Of a DNA stretch of 21,101 nucleotides, positions 7,822 to 14,438 are shown in pieces. The notes below the pieces were generated by a model, which searched no databases, was not told where the DNA came from, and saw only the letters and a list, made by a program, of their open reading frames with translations. Both the position numbers and the translations under genes were made by a program. This DNA is from Clostridium sp. CAG:492 (GTDB lineage Bacteria; Bacillota; Clostridia; TANB77; CAG-508), in the NCBI GenBank assembly GCA_000434335.1, contig FR878266.1, forward strand, positions 1 through 21,101, in the 5' to 3' direction. Position 1 is the stretch's first letter; every line of letters starts with the position of its first letter.

Positions 7822-7850
7822 ATTATATAATTCGACATAAATTATCGAAA
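7822..7850 (-). promoter_or_regulatory. Probable promoter of dnaG-rpoD
   Basis: TATAAT (7822-7827) lies 17 bases from a weak -35 hexamer TTTCGA (7845-7850) on the minus strand. The -35 and spacer contain the inverted repeat TTCGA-N9-TCGAA (7831-7849), a possible operator. The -10 is strong and the -35 poor. Confidence 0.4.
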
Positions 7851-7901
7851 TCCTTCTATATTTACATAAGTTGTGTACTTTTTTAATTTTTAGCTAATTA
7901 A

Positions 7902-7972
7902 TAGGAAAGCCTTTTTGCTTCCCTATATACTAATTATGGGCAGACAATCTATATATTTATAGAATCTACCCA
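7902..7972 (-). terminator. Two tandem hairpins after carD
   Basis: Just past carD, the first hairpin pairs TGGG/CCCA, AGA/TCT and CTATA/TATAG between 7937 and 7972. The second pairs 7917-7925 with 7902-7910 (GGGAAGC with GCTTTCC) around an A-rich loop, including one G-U pair that exists only on the minus-strand RNA. Neither has a strong T run, so termination may be partial. A small structured RNA is an alternative. Confidence 0.4.
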
Positions 7973-7977
7973 ATTTT

Positions 7978-8565
7978 TTATTCTTGTGATGTTCCTGTGC
8001 TTTCTGCATTGAAAGGTATAAATTTGCTTACTATATTGTTAGTGCTTATTTCTGTATTTATTCCTTCATGCTCTCTATTTTCTTTAAACGAAACATCAAT
8101 TTTATTATCTACTAATTTTTCCATTTCTGCATTTGTAGTATTTTCAACTAATACTAATTCACTTACTAGTATTTGTTTTGCATTGTTTAACATTTTTTTC
8201 TCACCAGTAGATAAACCTTTTTCTTTTTGTTTAAAGCTTAAATTTCTTACAACATCTGCAACTTCATAGATATCTCCACTTTTCATTTTATCCATATTGT
8301 CTCTATATCTTTTATTCCAATTGTCAGACATTGCAGTTTCATCTGTTTCTAACACACAAAATACTTTTTCGACATCATTTTGAGAAATTATATTTCTTAA
8401 ACCTTGCTTTGACGCTTGATTGCTTGGTACCATTACCTTTACTCCTCCAGGCATTGAAATATTTATATATTCTACCTCTTCATCTAAAATATTTTTCTTA
8501 TCTATTGAATCTATCGTTCCAGCTCCGTGCATTGGATATACGACTTTGTCCCCTACATTAAACAT
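7978..8565 (-). CDS. carD: CarD/CdnL-family RNA polymerase-binding regulator
   Basis: CarD-type proteins bind the beta subunit of RNA polymerase through an N-terminal Tudor-like domain and adjust open-complex stability at promoters. Here that domain is at residues 1-60 (MFNVGDKVVYPMHGAGTI, then a Val-rich strand around VKVMVPSNQA). The rest is the helical CdnL-type domain, with NWNKRYRDNMDKMKSGD and a conserved Leu/Lys-rich segment. The last 35 residues are an unmatched tail. The ATG at 8563-8565 has GGAAGGAG eight bases upstream. A GTG nine bases further out (8574) would abut the ribosome site, so the 195-residue form is preferred. It has its own promoter (8639-8667) and lies next to dnaG-rpoD. 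Confidence 0.93.
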   Translation of the reverse strand: MFNVGDKVVYPMHGAGTIDSIDKKNILDEEVEYINISMPGGVKVMVPSNQASKQGLRNIISQNDVEKVFCVLETDETAMSDNWNKRYRDNMDKMKSGDIYEVADVVRNLSFKQKEKGLSTGEKKMLNNAKQILVSELVLVENTTNAEMEKLVDNKIDVSFKENREHEGINTEISTNNIVSKFIPFNAESTGTSQE

Positions 8566-8591
8566 GTAAGTCACTCCTTCCTTAAGCTAAT

Positions 8592-8609
8592 TTTATTGAA
8601 GTCAATAAA
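8592..8609. repeat. Palindrome in the carD leader
   Basis: TTTATTG (8592-8598) and CAATAAA (8603-8609) form a 7-bp stem with a 4-base loop. It sits in the roughly 65-base carD leader, upstream of the ribosome site. It could be an operator or a weak RNA hairpin. Confidence 0.4.
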
Positions 8610-8638
8610 GGTATCGTTCTTTTTCAACTACATTTATT

Positions 8639-8667
8639 ATTATACTACAAAAGATGGCAAAAGTCAA
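8639..8667 (-). promoter_or_regulatory. carD promoter nested in the dut terminator
   Basis: TTGACT (8662-8667) and TATAAT (8639-8644) on the minus strand are 17 bases apart. The -35 lies in the loop of the terminator hairpin 8649-8684, and one stem arm forms part of the spacer. Transcription should start near 8632. Confidence 0.75.
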
Positions 8668-8684
8668 AACATTTACCATCTTTT
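8649..8684. terminator. Intrinsic terminator between dut and carD
   Basis: AAAAGATGG (8649-8657) pairs with CCATCTTTT (8676-8684) around an 18-base loop. A T run follows the plus-strand arm, and a shorter TTTT lies within the minus-strand arm. It should limit read-through from dut into carD. Confidence 0.6.
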
Positions 8685-8786
8685 TTATATTATGTTATTC
8701 CCATTTTTTGTTGATTTTTCAACATTTATCGGCATTTATTTTTTATTACAAAAATTATTTTTTATAAATTAGTACCTATATTAAAA

Positions 8787-9248
8787 CTATTTGCTTGTTG
8801 AACCAAATCCTCCAACTCTTTCGCCTGATGCATTATCGGAATCAATTATTTCATATTTTTTAAATATTGCTTGTCCTATTACATCGCCTTTTTTTATTTG
8901 AACATCTTCTGCAAAGAAATTATAAAATGCATACATAATTAAACCATCATTATCTGGATTTCCATAATAATCTGCATCTACAATTCCTACACTATTAGCT
9001 AATATTAAACCTTTTTTACCTGGATTAGAGCTTCTATTACATAACATTAAATATTCATCATTTTGCATATATGCTTTTATACCTGTTTTTACAAGTACTG
9101 GTTTTTGTCCTGGCTTAAAAACTGGTATTACACAGTCTTCAGCAGCTTCTATGTCATATCCAGCTGAATATTTTGTTTTTCTTTCTGGCAAATTAATTCC
9201 TTTATCTTCAAAACCTTTTGCAATTTCAAATCCTCTTGTTTTTTCCAT
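8787..9248 (-). CDS. dut: dUTP diphosphatase (trimeric dUTPase)
   Basis: dUTPase hydrolyses dUTP to dUMP and pyrophosphate, keeping uracil out of DNA and supplying dUMP for thymidylate synthesis. All five conserved motifs of the trimeric family are visible in order: SAGYDIEA (28-35), NRSSNPGKKGLIL (71-83), GIVDADYYGNPDNDG (88-102), KKGDVIGQAIF (119-129) and the C-terminal RVGGFGSTSK (144-153) that closes over the active site. The 153-residue length is normal. AGGAGG precedes the ATG, and a well-formed promoter lies at 9281-9309. It is separated from carD by a terminator, so it is probably a single-gene unit. Confidence 0.95.
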   Translation of the reverse strand: MEKTRGFEIAKGFEDKGINLPERKTKYSAGYDIEAAEDCVIPVFKPGQKPVLVKTGIKAYMQNDEYLMLCNRSSNPGKKGLILANSVGIVDADYYGNPDNDGLIMYAFYNFFAEDVQIKKGDVIGQAIFKKYEIIDSDNASGERVGGFGSTSK

Positions 9249-9280
9249 CTTTTTCCTCCTAATTTTTAATTTATGGTCTC

Positions 9281-9309
9281 ATTATATTACCTAAAAAAAT
9301 TTTTTTCAA
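9281..9309 (-). promoter_or_regulatory. dut promoter
   Basis: TTGAAA (9304-9309) and TATAAT (9281-9286) on the minus strand, spacer 17, match sigma-A. Predicted start near 9274, about 25 bases before the ATG. Confidence 0.65.
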
Positions 9310-9361
9310 CAAATTTTAAACTTTTTTTATTTTATTCATATGCTATATTAGGGGGAATTTT

Positions 9362-9586
9362 ATGAAAACACTCAATAATGTCAAATTAAATGAAACTGTA
9401 ATTATACGTTCCTTAAATTGCTCTGGAAAACTCCATAGGCGTTTTTTAGATCTTGGTATTATTCCTGGTACTCAAATAACTCCTGTATTTTCAAGCATTT
9501 TTAATGATCCAATTGCTTATGATGTTAGAGGATCTATAATTTCTATTAGAAATGAAGATTCGGAAAAAATTGAAATATATAATTAA
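9362..9586 (+). CDS. feoA: FeoA-like small SH3-fold protein
   Basis: This 74-residue protein matches the FeoA pattern: an N-terminal strand ending in a Leu/Asn turn, then RRFLDLGIIPGTQITPVF (26-43), and a final strand around GSIISIRNEDSEKIEI. FeoA proteins are SH3-like cytosolic partners of the ferrous-iron transporter FeoB. The ATG is preceded by AGGGGGA. No feoB follows; the next gene is a membrane protein with its own promoter. It is therefore an orphan, and iron transport is inferred only from the family. The family call is good, the gene name less so. Confidence 0.75.
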   Translation: MKTLNNVKLNETVIIRSLNCSGKLHRRFLDLGIIPGTQITPVFSSIFNDPIAYDVRGSIISIRNEDSEKIEIYN

Positions 9587-9630
9587 AAATATTATTTATA
9601 TCTATATTTTATAAAAAATATTGAAAATCC

Positions 9631-9659
9631 TTGTTAACTAAAATTTGTTATGCTAAAAT
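9631..9659 (+). promoter_or_regulatory. Sigma-A promoter with extended -10
   Basis: TTGTTA (9631-9636), a 17-base spacer and TAAAAT (9654-9659), with TG one base before the -10. Transcription should begin near 9666, about 40 bases before the ATG at 9706. Confidence 0.6.
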
Positions 9660-9705
9660 ATTTTTGGAATTAAATTCTAAAATATCGAAAAAGGAGGATT
9701 TTATT

Positions 9706-10041
9706 ATGGAGAATAATACACAGCCAAATCAAGCACCTAATTCAAGTAGTTTTGATGCAAAAACAACAGGTTGGGTTGCATACTTAACTTTTATTGGTCT
9801 TATCATTGCATTTTGCGCTGGCGATAGAGAAGGTGCTAAATTCCACTTAAACCAAGCATTAGTAATAACATTAGCGTTTATTGCTGGTTCTATAGTTGCT
9901 TGCATTCCATTTGTTGGATGGATTGTTGGAAGTTTATGGAATATCTTTGTTTTTGTTTGCTGGATTTTAGGATTAATTGCAGCTATAAACCAAGAAGAAA
10001 AAGAAGTTCCTTTATTAGGACAAATAAAAATTTTAAAATAA
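9706..10041 (+). CDS. Small DUF4870/Tic20-like membrane protein
   Basis: This 111-residue protein has a polar Asn/Gln/Ser-rich N-terminus of about 20 residues, then three predicted membrane spans. The motif GAKFHLNQALVITLAF, followed by a span, a Gly/Trp turn (VGWIVGSLWN) and another span, is typical of DUF4870-like proteins, whose function is not established. The ATG at 9706 has AAGGAGG nine bases upstream. A longer frame beginning at 9631 would start inside the promoter and has no ribosome site, so it was rejected. A textbook terminator follows nine bases after the stop, so this is a single-gene unit. Confidence 0.8.
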   Translation: MENNTQPNQAPNSSSFDAKTTGWVAYLTFIGLIIAFCAGDREGAKFHLNQALVITLAFIAGSIVACIPFVGWIVGSLWNIFVFVCWILGLIAAINQEEKEVPLLGQIKILK

Positions 10042-10049
10042 TTATTGTA

Positions 10050-10080
10050 GCAATTGTTAAAAATAACAATTGCTTTTTTA
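10050..10080 (+). terminator. Intrinsic terminator
   Basis: GCAATTGTTA (10050-10059) pairs with TAACAATTGC (10064-10073), followed by six T. It ends the DUF4870-like gene. Confidence 0.9.
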
Positions 10081-10159
10081 TTTGTATATATTTATTTTTT
10101 TTGTAAATAATACTAATAATAAATTTTTCTATTAAATTTACATTATTATACTTCGCGGA

Positions 10160-10257
10160 TTTAAAGGTATCTGTTTAAAGAATATTAATTTTATAGGTTT
10201 ATGAGAGACCTTAAAAAACTCAAATATATATGCAAGGAGACTATGATTATTTTTTAA
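10160..10257 (+). other. Structured leader and four-codon mini-ORF before spoVAE
   Basis: GGTATCT (10166-10172) can pair with AGAGACC (10204-10210), extended by TTAA/TTAA-type flanks, to give a stem over a loop of about 30 bases. Downstream, AAGGAG (10234-10239) precedes ATG ATT ATT TTT TAA (10243-10257), a mini-ORF encoding MIIF. The spoVAE start 20 bases later has no good ribosome site, so initiation there may depend on ribosomes from the mini-ORF. Confidence 0.35.
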
Positions 10258-10276
10258 TATATCATAAAAAGTTATT

Positions 10277-10663
10277 ATGGATTTTTTTCAAACTATTGAT
10301 TGGATGCAAATTTTAAGATGTTTTGTTGTAGGTGGTTTAATTTGTATTATTGGTCAAATATTAATTGATAAAACGAAACTTACCCCTGCTAGAATTTTAG
10401 TAACATTCGTTACTGTTGGAGTAATTTTAGGAGCTTGTGGAATTTATAAATATGTTATTGATTTCGCTGGTTGTGGTGCTACAGTCCCATTAACTGGCTT
10501 TGGTGCTAATTTAGCTAAAGGCACAATTGAAGCAGTAAAAAATAATGGATTACTTGGTGCTTTTATTGGTGGCGTTATGGCTTCTGCCGGAGGAATTGCT
10601 GCTGCTGTATTTTTTGGATATATTGCTTCTTTAATTGCTAAACCTAAAATAAAAAAACAGTAA
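10277..10663 (+). CDS. spoVAE: Stage V sporulation protein AE (SpoVAE)
   Basis: This 128-residue membrane protein has three to four hydrophobic spans and clear SpoVAE motifs: GGLICIIGQILIDKTKLTPA (19-38), GCGATVPLTGFGANLAKG (66-83), and GGVMASAGGIAAAVFFGYIA in the last third. SpoVA proteins form the inner spore-membrane channel that moves dipicolinic acid in during sporulation and out at germination. The family normally sits in a spoVAC-AD-AE cluster; here it stands alone between terminators. In-frame TAA at 10265-10267 rules out a longer start. No strong ribosome site precedes the ATG. The other SpoVA genes are presumably elsewhere, or this is an extra copy. Confidence 0.9.
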   Translation: MDFFQTIDWMQILRCFVVGGLICIIGQILIDKTKLTPARILVTFVTVGVILGACGIYKYVIDFAGCGATVPLTGFGANLAKGTIEAVKNNGLLGAFIGGVMASAGGIAAAVFFGYIASLIAKPKIKKQ

Positions 10664-10697
10664 TACTTTAAATTAAAATCTTGCTGTTCAATTATAA

Positions 10698-10753
10698 AAA
10701 AATAAAGTAATTCACTTATAAGGTTTATTTTATAAATGAATTACTTTATTTTT
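10698..10753. terminator. Bidirectional terminator between spoVAE and HD gene
   Basis: AAAAATAAAGTAATTCA (10698-10714) pairs with TGAATTACTTTATTTTT (10737-10753), continued inward by TTATAA/TTATAA-type pairs. It sits between converging genes and has T runs on both strands. Confidence 0.8.
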
Positions 10754-10758
10754 AATTA

Positions 10759-11313
10759 TTAAATATCATAAAAATATGTTGCCTCTAGGTCTGCTTCGTG
10801 CATCATTAGTGCTAGTGGATATTTTTTGTATGCTGCTCCTATTGTATTATATAATTCTTTTGGCTCTGTGTATCCCATATGCCAGCGAATACTATATTTT
10901 TCTTCTGGAGTTAATTTTATGTATTCAGATATCATCATTACAGATTTTTCTCCATGTCCATATGGTATTGTGTCATCTATTGTATAATATGGAACTTTTT
11001 CCCATTCACCTAATGCATTTTTTGCATTTCTATAGTCTACTTTGTAGAAGTTTAATTTACATATATCGTGTAATAGACTAACTATTTTTATTGTATCATC
11101 TGGAATTTCTAATTTTAAAACATTGTTTTTGGCTTTGTAGTCTAAAATTTCATATACTTTTAAACTATGCTCTACTAGTCCACCTTCAAATGACCCGTGA
11201 AATCTTGTGCTTGCTGGTGCTGTGAAGAAGTCTGTTTTTTCTAAAAATGCTATTAAATCTTCTATTCCTGGTCTGTTTGTGCTTTTTAATAATTCAATAA
11301 ATTTTTCTTTCAT
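10759..11313 (-). CDS. HD-domain metal-dependent hydrolase
   Basis: This 184-residue cytosolic protein has the residues of the HD phosphohydrolase superfamily: H49 in VEHSLKVY, the defining H82-D83 in LLHDICK, H120 in YGHGEKSV, H145 in RWHMGY, and H172/D175 in the last helix. HD enzymes usually act on nucleotides or RNA; the substrate here is not known. It resembles short stand-alone HD proteins of Clostridia and their phages. AAGGAG precedes the ATG. It begins 28 bases after the argS stop with no terminator between, so it should be the second gene of the T-box-controlled argS operon. Confidence 0.82.
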   Translation of the reverse strand: MKEKFIELLKSTNRPGIEDLIAFLEKTDFFTAPASTRFHGSFEGGLVEHSLKVYEILDYKAKNNVLKLEIPDDTIKIVSLLHDICKLNFYKVDYRNAKNALGEWEKVPYYTIDDTIPYGHGEKSVMMISEYIKLTPEEKYSIRWHMGYTEPKELYNTIGAAYKKYPLALMMHEADLEATYFYDI

Positions 11314-11341
11314 TTTGTATCTCTCCTTAAATTTTTAGTTA

Positions 11342-13084
11342 TTACATTTTTTCTGGTATATTTATTGCTAGTGTATCTAATAGTAATTTATTTACTTGAT
11401 ATACTAGGTTTGTTAAGAATAACCAAGTTTGTTTTTTGTTTTCATCTTGCTCTGTTAGTATTCTGTTTTCTACATAGAATTTATTAAATAAACTGTCTAG
11501 TTCATATATGTATTCTGTAATTTCACTTAGTGTTTTATTTCTGTATGCTGTATCTATTCTTATTGGCATTTCTAATACTTTTGTTATTAGCTCTTTTTCT
11601 GTTTGAGAATATATGTTATACATTTTATATTCTGATACATTTGATTTTGCTAGTAATGATTTCATACGAACTGCTGAATATAAAATGTATGGTCCAGTTT
11701 TCCCTTCTAAGCTACAGAATTTTGATATATCAAATATATAATCTTTTTCTACATTTGGTAATAAATCCGCATATTTTAAGGCTGCTACTGCAACTGTATC
11801 TGATATGTTTTTCTTTTCATTTTCATTCATTTCTGAATCTTTTACATATTTAGCTGTTTCTTCTTTTATTTCGCCTAATAAAGATTCTAATTTCATTACT
11901 CCACCATCTCTAGTTTTAAATGGTTTTCCATCTTTTCCATTCATTGTTCCAATACCTATAAATTCAAATTTCATATTTTTATCTACTAAATTTGATTTAT
12001 ATGATGTTCTAAATACTTGCTCAAAATACATACCTTGTCTGTTATCTACTATATACCATATTTCATCTGGATTAAATCTTTTCTTTCTTGATAATATTGT
12101 TGCAAGTTCCCTCGTTGCATATAAAGTTGTTCCATCTGTTTTAATTACAACTAGTGGTGGAATTTCTGCCTTATCTGTATCTAATTTTACGTCACATACA
12201 AGAGCTCCTTGGCTTTCATTCAAACAATTATTTTTTTTCAAAATTTCTAACATTTCATCTATGTATGGATATGAATCAGTTTCACCTTCCCATAGGTCAA
12301 AATTAGTATTCAATTGTTTATATATATTTTTTATATTTTTAATTGATATTTCTTTTACGATATTCCATAAAGCTACATATGATTTTTTTCCTTTATCTAG
12401 CTCTGCTGTAATTCTACGAACTTCTTCCATTATCTCATCATTTTCTTTTGCCTTTGTACTTGCTAATGGATAAATTCGCTCTAAATCTTCATTTGTTATT
12501 GGAATTTCTGTTGGATATTCTCCTTTATAATTTTCATCAAAAAATACCCAATCTGGATGTTCTTCTCTTAATTGATATATAACCATACCTGATTGTCTTC
12601 CTATATCTCCTAAATGAACATCTGAAATAACATCATTGCCAACAAGTTTTGCAAGTCTTTTTAATGCTTCTCCTATATTAGCAGTTCTTAAATGCCCAAC
12701 ATGAAGTGCTTTTGCAACATTTGCACCACCATAATCTAAAAATATCTTTTTTTTAGGATATTTTTTTACATTTTCAGATACATCTTTAGATATTTCTGTT
12801 AAATATTCAGTTAGATATTCAATTTTATATGATATATTTATAAATCCAGGTCCTGCAATATTTATATTGTCAAAAATATCAAATTCATTTAAGCCTTCAG
12901 CTATTTTTTTGGCTATTTCTCTTGGATTTGTTTTATATTTTTTTGCAAGTCCCATTGCTCCATTATATTGAAATTGACCAAATTCTGGTCTGCTAGATGT
13001 ATTAAGAACCACATTTTCTTCATTAAGGTTATTTTTTTCTAAAATATTTTTAATTATTTCTTCTGTTTTTGTTATAATATCCAT
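11342..13084 (-). CDS. argS: Arginyl-tRNA synthetase
   Basis: ArgS charges tRNA-Arg with arginine. The 580-residue protein has the N-terminal Add-1 domain (about 1-100, including SSRPEFGQFQYNGAM), the class I signature ANVAKALHVGHLRT (121-134, with HVGH at 128-131), the catalytic core containing TTLYATREL, and the GKPFKTRDGG segment in place of a standard KMSKS loop, as expected for this enzyme. A C-terminal helical DALR anticodon-binding domain contains AVRMKSLL. The ATG at 13082-13084 has GGAGG seven bases before it. An in-frame extension to 13225 exists but runs through the T-box antiterminator and is not coding. It is transcribed with the HD gene. Confidence 0.96.
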   Translation of the reverse strand: MDIITKTEEIIKNILEKNNLNEENVVLNTSSRPEFGQFQYNGAMGLAKKYKTNPREIAKKIAEGLNEFDIFDNINIAGPGFINISYKIEYLTEYLTEISKDVSENVKKYPKKKIFLDYGGANVAKALHVGHLRTANIGEALKRLAKLVGNDVISDVHLGDIGRQSGMVIYQLREEHPDWVFFDENYKGEYPTEIPITNEDLERIYPLASTKAKENDEIMEEVRRITAELDKGKKSYVALWNIVKEISIKNIKNIYKQLNTNFDLWEGETDSYPYIDEMLEILKKNNCLNESQGALVCDVKLDTDKAEIPPLVVIKTDGTTLYATRELATILSRKKRFNPDEIWYIVDNRQGMYFEQVFRTSYKSNLVDKNMKFEFIGIGTMNGKDGKPFKTRDGGVMKLESLLGEIKEETAKYVKDSEMNENEKKNISDTVAVAALKYADLLPNVEKDYIFDISKFCSLEGKTGPYILYSAVRMKSLLAKSNVSEYKMYNIYSQTEKELITKVLEMPIRIDTAYRNKTLSEITEYIYELDSLFNKFYVENRILTEQDENKKQTWLFLTNLVYQVNKLLLDTLAINIPEKM

Positions 13085-13135
13085 ACTTTTTCCTCCAATT
13101 TTAATATGATAATTCATACATATACATTTTATAAA

Positions 13136-13385
13136 AACAAAAAACCTCTGGAAAATCCAGAGGCGATATAAAACGCGGTACCACTCTATTTGATTTTTAC
13201 ATTTTAAATACAAAAATCCACTCAAATCTGTAACGTAGATATACGAACTACCATACTTTTATTTCCTGTAGTCACTCACAAGCTCTAATAATTATATAAT
13301 TATTGTCAAACTCACACCATTTTTCGACTCGCTTTAATAACATTTTTATAATTATTTTCTTGATCATCGATTTTTTATTAATTAT
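13136..13385 (-). promoter_or_regulatory. T-box riboswitch of argS
   Basis: The 250-base leader holds the T-box sequence GTGGTACCGCG (13174-13184, minus strand) within an antiterminator (AGAG paired with CTCT of CGCCTCT). The competing terminator is CCTCTGG/CCAGAGG (13145-13163) followed by a T run. Upstream, the Stem I region includes GGTGTGAG and GAGTGAC. Uncharged tRNA-Arg should favour read-through. I could not assign the arginine specifier codon with confidence. Confidence 0.92.
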
Positions 13386-13391
13386 GTTAGT

Positions 13392-13420
13392 ATTATATTG
13401 CAACATATTAATTTTGTCAA
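13392..13420 (-). promoter_or_regulatory. Consensus promoter of the argS T-box
   Basis: TTGACA (13415-13420) and TATAAT (13392-13397), spacer 17, match sigma-A at all 12 positions. Transcription should start near 13385. Confidence 0.85.
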
Positions 13421-13429
13421 TCATTTTTC

Positions 13430-13458
13430 TTGTATTTTATGTATACTTATGATATAAT
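13430..13458 (+). promoter_or_regulatory. Divergent promoter of the 91-residue gene
   Basis: TTGTAT (13430-13435), a 17-base spacer and TATAAT (13453-13458) with TG one base before the -10. It lies back to back with the argS promoter; only nine bases separate the two -35 hexamers. Confidence 0.65.
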
Positions 13459-13518
13459 AACCATATTATTGAGTTTGCTGGTTGAACTCAAAATTTTTAG
13501 AAAGGAGGAGTATTTATT

Positions 13519-13794
13519 ATGAATACTCCTAGAGAAACCATCATCAATACAGACATTCTTTTGCGTTTTGAACTTGAGAATGGTGTAAACCATCTCTTTC
13601 GCAAGGCTGCTGGTCGAGATCAGTTCTACTGGTTTTCCGACGACAAAACGCTGAAGTACAATGATGGCATTGTTCAGCTGATGATCAGCGGACATGTTGG
13701 TGAACATTTGATGTTTGTCTTCCGGAACGCTGAAGGCACATATCTGAATTACACCAACTTCGCAATAAAAAGCATCAACCGCGAGGAAATCTAG
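13519..13794 (+). CDS. Orphan small protein with foreign base composition
   Basis: This 91-residue soluble protein has no motif I recognise. It looks rich in beta strands (LLRFELENG, FYWFSD, IVQLMISGHVGEHLMFVFR, GTYLNYTNFAIKSI), with alternating aromatic residues and no Cys, signal or membrane span. Expression signals are good: extended -10 promoter, AAAGGAGGAG eight bases before ATG, and a strong terminator after the stop. A hand count gives about 43% G+C, whereas neighbouring coding lines are near 22-30%. It uses codons such as CTG, CGG, AGC, GGC and GAC that are rare around it. This suggests recent transfer or special selection on the sequence. An opposite-strand frame at 13447-13707 is its shadow. 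Confidence 0.75.
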   Translation: MNTPRETIINTDILLRFELENGVNHLFRKAAGRDQFYWFSDDKTLKYNDGIVQLMISGHVGEHLMFVFRNAEGTYLNYTNFAIKSINREEI

Positions 13795-13803
13795 CAGCTG
13801 AAA

Positions 13804-13860
13804 AACCTGTTTCTAGGGCAAGACATATCATAAAGATGTGTGCATGGAAACAGGTTCTTT
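13804..13860 (+). terminator. Long, two-part terminator hairpin
   Basis: AACCTGTTTC (13804-13813) pairs with GAAACAGGTT (13847-13856), and inside it GCA/TGC and ACATATC/GATGTGT (one G-T pair) extend the fold over a small loop. A T-rich tail follows. It is longer than a normal terminator and G+C-richer than its surroundings, like the gene before it. Confidence 0.75.
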
Positions 13861-13892
13861 TATTTTATAATATTTCAGTCCATTTATTTTCA

Positions 13893-14387
13893 TTAATATT
13901 TACATGGTCTTAAATCATTGTTAATTTCATGAGTTGGATATACTTTTTTAGTTAATATTTTTTTCAATACTTCAGGTCTTATTGGAGTTTTATCTATATT
14001 GTTTAAATCAATCCACTCATATTCAATATTTTTTTCTTCATCTCCCTCTACATTTTTTATTGTTTCTAGAGTTTTTTTATCCTTCTCATCTATAAACTCA
14101 GCTTTATGAACAAATGTAATCTCGTGGTACTTTTTGTTATTTGCCTCAAAAAAGTTTTCTATTGTTGCTATATATCCTGTAAGCTCGATATCTTTTCCTG
14201 TTTCTTCTTTAAATTCTCGTTTTACTGTATCTGCTGAATTTCCCCCAATTTTAATTCTCCCTCCAACTAAGGCATAATATGGCTCTTTTACATTGTGATG
14301 TAATAATATTTTATTATCATGTATTATAATTGCAGTTGCTCTACAATTTAATCTCCATTCTCCAATATCAATTGTTAAATCTTTCAT
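13893..14387 (-). CDS. Nudix hydrolase
   Basis: Nudix enzymes cleave nucleoside diphosphates linked to another group. The Nudix box is at 43-64, with GRIKIGG leading to REFKEETG; E58, E61 and E62 of the metal-binding helix are present. The glutamate expected six residues after the first glycine is replaced by G49, a departure from G-x5-E-x7-REUXEE. The domain spans about 14-150 of 164 residues. AAAGGAG precedes the ATG. It starts 51 bases after helD on the same strand with no clear terminator, so it may share that transcript. A TTGACA overlaps the helD stop codon, but I see no good -10 to match. The substrate is unknown. Confidence 0.88.
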   Translation of the reverse strand: MKDLTIDIGEWRLNCRATAIIIHDNKILLHHNVKEPYYALVGGRIKIGGNSADTVKREFKEETGKDIELTGYIATIENFFEANNKKYHEITFVHKAEFIDEKDKKTLETIKNVEGDEEKNIEYEWIDLNNIDKTPIRPEVLKKILTKKVYPTHEINNDLRPCKY

Positions 14388-14438
14388 AAACTTAATCTCC
14401 TTTCAATACATTTTTACTATAATTATAAGTTTGTTATG

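Noticed and set aside
8566..8574. GTG start for carD
   Set aside because: It directly abuts the ribosome site; the ATG at 8565 has ideal spacing.
9631..9705. Longer start for the DUF4870-like protein
   Set aside because: It begins on the -35 hexamer of the gene's own promoter, while the ATG at 9706 has AAGGAGG.
11805..12473. 222-codon plus-strand frame
   Set aside because: Antisense to argS; it has the Ser/Phe/Ile-rich composition typical of shadows.
13085..13225. In-frame N-terminal extension of argS (47 codons)
   Set aside because: It runs through the T-box antiterminator and terminator; the ATG at 13084 has a proper ribosome site and matches the usual ArgS start.
13447..13707. Minus-strand 86-codon frame opposite the orphan gene
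   Set aside because: No ribosome site or terminator on that strand; the plus-strand gene has all signals.
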